Shown here piece after piece: positions 22,951 through 27,587 of a stretch of DNA of 27,587 nucleotides. The number at the start of each line of letters is the position of its first letter. The stretch's first letter is position 1. The notes under the pieces are model-generated. The model was given only the letters and a program-made list of their open reading frames with translations. It did no database searches and had not been told where the DNA came from. The position numbers and the translations under genes were made by a program. Location of the stretch: the NCBI GenBank assembly GCA_002353555.1, contig DEJO01000037.1, positions 1 through 27,587 of the forward strand, read 5' to 3'. The stretch is from Prevotella sp. UBA2746 (GTDB lineage: Bacteria; Bacteroidota; Bacteroidia; Bacteroidales; Bacteroidaceae).

Positions 22951-25900
22951 CCATGACTGGCGGTATCACCATGACAGAGGGACGATAGTCCACTGCTTTT
23001 GCAGCGGCAAGTCAAGATTGTAAGGCGCGCGCCGATAGTCGTGTTCGAGTTCGAAGAATCGTTATTCGCGTTGCAGTACACGACACCGTTGTTCGAGTTC
23101 GTGCTATTGCCAGAGCGAAGGAGACAACGCCCCGTCTGAGCCTGGTAATACCAAGCATCACAATAGAAGGTATTGTATGCATTATTGGCATATGCCTTAC
23201 TCGGCACCACGTCGCAATAGCGACCGTGTCTCATGCGGGCTATGTTGATACCATTCACGCCGCTGTTCAATCCCTGGACCTTACGTTCTGTACCATCCGG
23301 CATGTGGATGTGCCAGATACCATTGACGGTACTTCCGGCAGGTGCCACTCCATGGTTCTTGTAGTATGCATTCCAGCTGGGCACGTTGATAACGGCTCCG
23401 TCCATCCATTCCGTGACGTTGCCCCACAAATCTTCGAAGCCCATGGTGCGCGGTCTTCCCGTTTTCGTCTCGCGGAGTGGTGACGGCTCCAAGGTGTTGT
23501 TGGTACCGCCTGTGACTGAGCCTTCACCGGTACCCGCTCCGTTGACACTCTGCGAATTCCTTCTTCCATGGATAGCCATCCACAGGTTGGCGATATCCTT
23601 GTGTGTCTCGTAGTCGACTATCTGATAGCCTTTCCCTCGGCATTTCGCCAGGTTCTGCCAGTCCTTACAGGTCAGGTTGAGTTCCGTGATGCTTGCAGGA
23701 GCACCTACGGTCAGGTCACCGTTGGCATCATATTGCCACCAGTTAGATGTAGCAGAGGTTCCAGTTCCTCTTCTCGGCGTTACGCCGGAGATACTGCGCA
23801 GTCTTACTTGACCGTCCACATACCCCTTATACACCCCTACCAACTCGAACTTGTGTTCTACCCAGTCGGGCTCAATCGCCTCCAGCTGTTCGCTGTCCAC
23901 GGCGATGGCCTCCAGGTCGTCGAAGCCGTTCGGGGCTGTGAAGACAAAGGCTGCTGCTCCCTCCGGGACGTTGATGAAGACGTATTCACCAGGCACGAAG
24001 TCTGTCTGGGCGTGTGTGATGAAGGTGTATGCCGTACTCAGGATGTTGTCATCAGCATCGAGGAAGACACCGCCGAGGGTGTTGCTGTTCACACCTGGCC
24101 ACCTCACTTGCTTCATGCCGGCTACGGAGATACGATAGACGCTGTTGGAACCGTTCGTCACGAGGTTTTCCCTGTCGAAAGGTTCTCCGACTGTCATATT
24201 TGACAGCTGTACGACCTTGTTGCTGAAGGCGAGCAGGTTGTCCAAGGTATCACGGATGACGGCAGAAGCTGAGCTCCGTGGAACATTCTCATCTGTTGAG
24301 AATGCAATGTATTTTTTGTTTGTTTGGTGGCTGTTGATACCCTTGTACCAATAGTGCGGAATACCCACGAAGAGGTCATATCCTTCACCGTTGGTATCTG
24401 TGATGTCAAGAGCTTCGCCGTTCTGCAGCTTCCACAAGTCTTGGTCATCGACCTGATTGATCTCCATCTTCTTAGTCGTGCCGTTGAACTTGCCCTTATA
24501 GACATGCAGCCTGGACTTTATCATGTTGATATGCCCGGAGGGGATATAGCCATCACCGACACCATCTACGGTGTTATTCTCCAAATTGGTGATGTTTCCG
24601 TCATACTCCAGCGTGTCATCTATCTGAATCATCGTCATCTGATTGTTATACAGCGTAAGCGGTGACGGATGACGGAAGTATGTCTTGAAGGTCTGCATGG
24701 TGGCGTCGTCCACCAGGTTCCGGAGAGTCCAGATACCAACAAGACCTGAGCACTGCCCTGTCTCGTCGTAGGCAACCCCGTTGGCATCGATACCTGTAGC
24801 GCCGGCATCCACCAATGCCTGCAGCACGCTGCTGTTGGTCTGGATGTTAAGGCCTGTCAGGCGTATCTTGGTGATGACGGCATTGGCAGCTGTTGCTGCT
24901 TCCATCAGTGCCGCCTTGTCGATCAGCGGACAGTTGTCTACCACCAGTCTGCTGATTTTGCTCATACCCTCGAAAGTCATGCCACCAGGGTATGTCAGGC
25001 TGTTCAGGTTCTTCAGCCGGAGGTCGCTGATTGTAGCCGGCAGCTCCAAGGTCTCTATCGGTGCCGTCTCCGCAAGTGTCACGCTCTGCAGGCGAGAACC
25101 GGCAGCGAGAAGCGTCTCCAGACGCGGGCACATGCTTGCATCGACGCGTGTTATCATCGTGTCACGTACACGCAGTTCCTGCAGGAACGGCAGGTCACCC
25201 AGTGACAACACTGTCAATGGGCTGTACGAGCCTATTCCCATCGTCGTGTGCCCCGTGTCGCCGATGACGATTTTCTTTGCCATCTTGAAGACAGAGAAGT
25301 TCGCCGTGTCACTGAGGCTGACGGAGTCGAAGTCTATCTCTGCTATACGGTCGCACTGGTAGATATACAACAGTGCTCCTTCAATGCTGGTACCGTCACC
25401 GCGCATGAAGCCGGTGAAGCGATGGCTTTCACCCGCTTCGAGATAGACGCTCTCCTTCAGATCACCGCTAGAGTCGATGCCCAGTCCGAAGTAACCTGTC
25501 TTGGCAGCCTTGATGGTGATGCCTGCTCCTGTCGCCGCGTTGATACGAGCTGAGAACACGTTCGTGAAGAACAGTCCTGTCTTATAGAAGCCGTCACGGA
25601 TGCGGAATCTCTTTTGGATAAAACTCGGAATGGAGGTCAGACGCAAGCCGTGCAGGGCGTAGAAGTATATTGCATCGGCAGTAGGCGTGAAGCGAATGTA
25701 CTTATTCTCTCCGTCGAAAGAAGACACCGTCTTCTGCCACTTACGGCAGATGTTATCCATGAAGAAATGCATCGCTCCCTCCGGAGAGAAAGGCACGAGG
25801 GTAATTCCGTCCACAGTCGTCTGTGTGGCGCGCATCGCTGCCACTACCGTTTGCATGCTTATCTCGGTGTCTTGGCTGTCGAGTACTGTCTGCTGCTGGT

Positions 25901-27587
25901 AGATGTTGTTCCACAACACGCTTCCCCAACCTGCATACGGGTTGGTATAACCAGTTTCTTGGTCACTGGGCTTGTTGGGGTCAACCTCAGGGTCGACACT
26001 CTCTTCGCCGTCATTGTCCTTGCCGAGCAGTCCGTCAGCATCATACACCTTGTTGGGGTACATCAGCAGGGCTGGTCGGTACTCTTCAATCAATTCTTGA
26101 TATGTCCTGGTATCAGGTAAGTGGCTATCTCCAAGGTCCGGATCATAATATGTGCCGTTCTCTACCCTATGCCCATCGTCCAGGAAGAACATCGGCTGCA
26201 TGTTCTTGGCTTGCTGATCCACGGCAGCGAGATAGTCTGTGAAGGCATTGTACGTGAACAAGGATCGAGGGTTGGCGAAATATCGGAGGTTGTACTTCCA
26301 GATATTCTTGAAGTCTTCTACTTTACTATAATCGCAGGAATTACAGAATCGGAGGAAGGCATATAGGTTGTACGGAACTTTTCGCCCCATAGCAAGGTCT
26401 ATCTGCAATTGGTCATTGTCGACCATACACTCGAAGAACTGCGTCCATGCAGGGAAGGTGTCTGCACTGACATCACCGCTGTCCACGAGCTTCTGCACCC
26501 ATGCGGAAGTAGCACTTACCGGTGCCATCATGTCGGCAACAGAACTTACCCCCATGAACCAGTCCATGCCGGTGTAGGCGAGTAGTTCAAATCCGTCCAC
26601 AGGATTGAGCACGTCCCCTGTCACTATCCATTCTCCGTTGACCTGCTTCATGGAGCCGGTGGTGTTGGTCCATGCTCCATTGCGATACCTCATGAAGCGG
26701 TAGGAGCTGCCGCAATACAGGGACAGCAGATACACCTTCGACGTGTCGAGGTTGGCTTCCGCTTTGAAGCGTGTCTCAATATCGTTGAGCGTTTCACCAC
26801 TGACACCGAAGTATTCGATGAAGTCCTCATCCTGGTAGTTCAGGCAGCCGAGGTTATATCCCGGCGTGTCCTTGAATCCTAGTGCTACCTGTTCTCCCTT
26901 ATCTTCCTTCCAGTTGCCCTTGGCATAGAAAGAGAGGTTCGCACCCGTTCCGTCCGGATCGCGATACATGGCCACTGGGTGATTGGCGGTAGAATGGTTC
27001 AGCTGCAGCCCGGTCAGATGGATGTCGCCGAGTTCCCACGTCCCGTCGTAGTAACGCTGTGCAGGTGTCATATACTGGTCACCCAATGTCCGGTAGGCAG
27101 CATTCATCATGTTGCAGGCACCGCAGTCGTTGGCATTGCTGCTGTCTGAATAGTCTACCTTCACGGTGATGACATCGACGGGGATCGTGTTCTCCCCTAC
27201 CCTGATTTTGTTTTTCGCCATCAGGGCAGCTGCTTCATCCCACAGTGCTCCGTCGTAGCCCATGTCAACGATCTCCGCTCTTGTGTGCAGAGGTTTGACG
27301 AGACAGACATTGCCGTAGGTGACGCCGTCCACTACGTATGTCGTGTCGGCGCTGTTCTTGCTTTTGCGGGCGAAGTTGTACCTGGCGTTCTTGACAGGAC
27401 GCTTGGCGGAGGTCGTACCCTGGTTGCGCCGGCGTACGTTGTACGCGATAAAGTCTCTCCATGGGCGTGACGGGTCACGATAGGTCAACGTGATGAAGTT
27501 GTTGTCCTTCGTCGATGTCGTATTGTCCAGTGCCGTGACATCGCTGCCGTTGAAGGGACTCTCGATAATATACGGCATGCCTCTTGC
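22947..27587 (-). CDS. DGR-diversified tail fibre/adhesin with FGE-like C-type lectin domain (5' partial)
   Basis: At least 1,546 codons; the frame is open to the right window edge, so the true start is probably outside (an ATG at 27578 is internal or an alternative; residue numbers here count from it). The front half is a large mixed-fold fibre body with phage-like repeats. At about 790-960 there is a short leucine-rich-repeat-like run (LTVLSLGDLPFLQELRVRDT and relatives). Residues 1380-1520 form an FGE-like/C-type-lectin fold: G-F-E-D-L-W-G-N-V-T-E-W-M-D at 1380-1393 and G-A-R-L at 1516-1519. The Asn-rich stretch before G-A-R-L is the variable region. Such domains display DGR-varied residues for receptor binding, so this is the likely host-binding protein of the phage. 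The final residues after the hairpin are Ser/Gly/Cys-rich. Confidence 0.85.
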   Translation of the reverse strand, partial: ARGMPYIIESPFNGSDVTALDNTTSTKDNNFITLTYRDPSRPWRDFIAYNVRRRNQGTTSAKRPVKNARYNFARKSKNSADTTYVVDGVTYGNVCLVKPLHTRAEIVDMGYDGALWDEAAALMAKNKIRVGENTIPVDVITVKVDYSDSSNANDCGACNMMNAAYRTLGDQYMTPAQRYYDGTWELGDIHLTGLQLNHSTANHPVAMYRDPDGTGANLSFYAKGNWKEDKGEQVALGFKDTPGYNLGCLNYQDEDFIEYFGVSGETLNDIETRFKAEANLDTSKVYLLSLYCGSSYRFMRYRNGAWTNTTGSMKQVNGEWIVTGDVLNPVDGFELLAYTGMDWFMGVSSVADMMAPVSATSAWVQKLVDSGDVSADTFPAWTQFFECMVDNDQLQIDLAMGRKVPYNLYAFLRFCNSCDYSKVEDFKNIWKYNLRYFANPRSLFTYNAFTDYLAAVDQQAKNMQPMFFLDDGHRVENGTYYDPDLGDSHLPDTRTYQELIEEYRPALLMYPNKVYDADGLLGKDNDGEESVDPEVDPNKPSDQETGYTNPYAGWGSVLWNNIYQQQTVLDSQDTEISMQTVVAAMRATQTTVDGITLVPFSPEGAMHFFMDNICRKWQKTVSSFDGENKYIRFTPTADAIYFYALHGLRLTSIPSFIQKRFRIRDGFYKTGLFFTNVFSARINAATGAGITIKAAKTGYFGLGIDSSGDLKESVYLEAGESHRFTGFMRGDGTSIEGALLYIYQCDRIAEIDFDSVSLSDTANFSVFKMAKKIVIGDTGHTTMGIGSYSPLTVLSLGDLPFLQELRVRDTMITRVDASMCPRLETLLAAGSRLQSVTLAETAPIETLELPATISDLRLKNLNSLTYPGGMTFEGMSKISRLVVDNCPLIDKAALMEAATAANAVITKIRLTGLNIQTNSSVLQALVDAGATGIDANGVAYDETGQCSGLVGIWTLRNLVDDATMQTFKTYFRHPSPLTLYNNQMTMIQIDDTLEYDGNITNLENNTVDGVGDGYIPSGHINMIKSRLHVYKGKFNGTTKKMEINQVDDQDLWKLQNGEALDITDTNGEGYDLFVGIPHYWYKGINSHQTNKKYIAFSTDENVPRSSASAVIRDTLDNLLAFSNKVVQLSNMTVGEPFDRENLVTNGSNSVYRISVAGMKQVRWPGVNSNTLGGVFLDADDNILSTAYTFITHAQTDFVPGEYVFINVPEGAAAFVFTAPNGFDDLEAIAVDSEQLEAIEPDWVEHKFELVGVYKGYVDGQVRLRSISGVTPRRGTGTSATSNWWQYDANGDLTVGAPASITELNLTCKDWQNLAKCRGKGYQIVDYETHKDIANLWMAIHGRRNSQSVNGAGTGEGSVTGGTNNTLEPSPLRETKTGRPRTMGFEDLWGNVTEWMDGAVINVPSWNAYYKNHGVAPAGSTVNGIWHIHMPDGTERKVQGLNSGVNGINIARMRHGRYCDVVPSKAYANNAYNTFYCDAWYYQAQTGRCLLRSGNSTNSNNGVVYCNANNDSSNSNTTIGARLTILTCRCKSSGLSSLCHGDTASHG
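22990..23007 (-). other. DGR target hairpin downstream of VR
   Basis: On the coding strand CCGCTGC-AAAA-GCAGTGG folds into a 7-bp stem (six Watson-Crick pairs plus one G-T) with an AAAA tetraloop. It lies about 17 nt past the all-G/C palindrome that ends the variable region. In the well-studied Bordetella phage DGR a short stem with a 4-nt loop in this position is needed for efficient retargeting. The match here is by position and shape. Confidence 0.55.
23024..23170 (-). repeat. DGR variable region (VR) with G/C-only 3' end
   Basis: About 145 bp at the end of the fibre gene. Nine of 26 codons from Gly-Asn-Ser to Thr-Thr-Ile are AAC or AAT, and other sites (TGC, ACT, TAC) are those expected when AAY template codons mutate at adenines. 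The segment closes with the perfect palindrome GGCGCGCGCC (23024-23033), an adenine-free block suitable as an initiation-of-mutagenic-homing end. The left limit is uncertain; AAT codons continue to about 23195. The template repeat was not found in the window, so boundaries are provisional. Confidence 0.65.

Noticed and set aside
22412..23023. Plus-strand ORF opposite RT and the fibre end
   Set aside because: Antisense shadow spanning two real genes; no motif.

Overview
The window looks like a Bacteroidales chromosome, most likely Prevotella-like. The evidence is a TamB plus lipoprotein-type TamL gene pair, promoters of the Bacteroidetes sigma type (TTTG, about 20 nt, then TAnnTTTG), few Shine-Dalgarno sites, and phage genes of the families seen in gut Bacteroidales prophages. 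It splits at about 10.8 kb into a host part on the left and a prophage on the right, which runs off the right edge.

Host part (1-10.9 kb, protein genes all on the minus strand): the first codons of a small protein; tamL and tamB (outer-membrane assembly or envelope lipid transport), overlapping by 14 nt with tamB upstream; an RluA-family pseudouridine synthase; fabG preceded by a TetR-family regulator that has its own promoter and inverted-repeat candidate operators; and a tRNA-Met(CAT) on the plus strand with a canonical promoter and a strong terminator.

Prophage (about 10.8 kb to the right edge): a tyrosine integrase lies just after the tRNA, so the tRNA 3' part is the probable attachment site. 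All other prophage genes read leftwards. In transcription order they are: a very large fibre-like protein (over 1,540 aa, 5' end outside the window) ending in an FGE/C-type-lectin-like domain; a 29-codon coupled ORF; a reverse transcriptase with the GxxxSQ signature of diversity-generating retroelements (DGRs); a DUF4376-like protein; a lysis set (holin-like, DUF5675, probable unimolecular spanin) joined by ATGA overlaps; a regulatory gap with two terminator-like hairpins, a 21-bp tandem repeat and a promoter containing an inverted-repeat operator; a 44-aa protein; a DUF5053-like protein; a one-TM protein; the tail tape measure protein; and a second tail protein that converges on the integrase.

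The main system is the DGR. The last part of the fibre gene is an Asn-codon-rich variable region (VR). It is followed by an all-G/C palindrome and a 7-bp hairpin with an AAAA loop, which are the cis elements expected of a DGR target. I found no template repeat (TR) in the window and no separate Avd gene. The RT carries an extra C-terminal domain of about 110 residues that could stand in for an accessory factor. DGRs are a known class. The missing TR, the fused domain and the coupled micro-ORF are what deserve a closer look.
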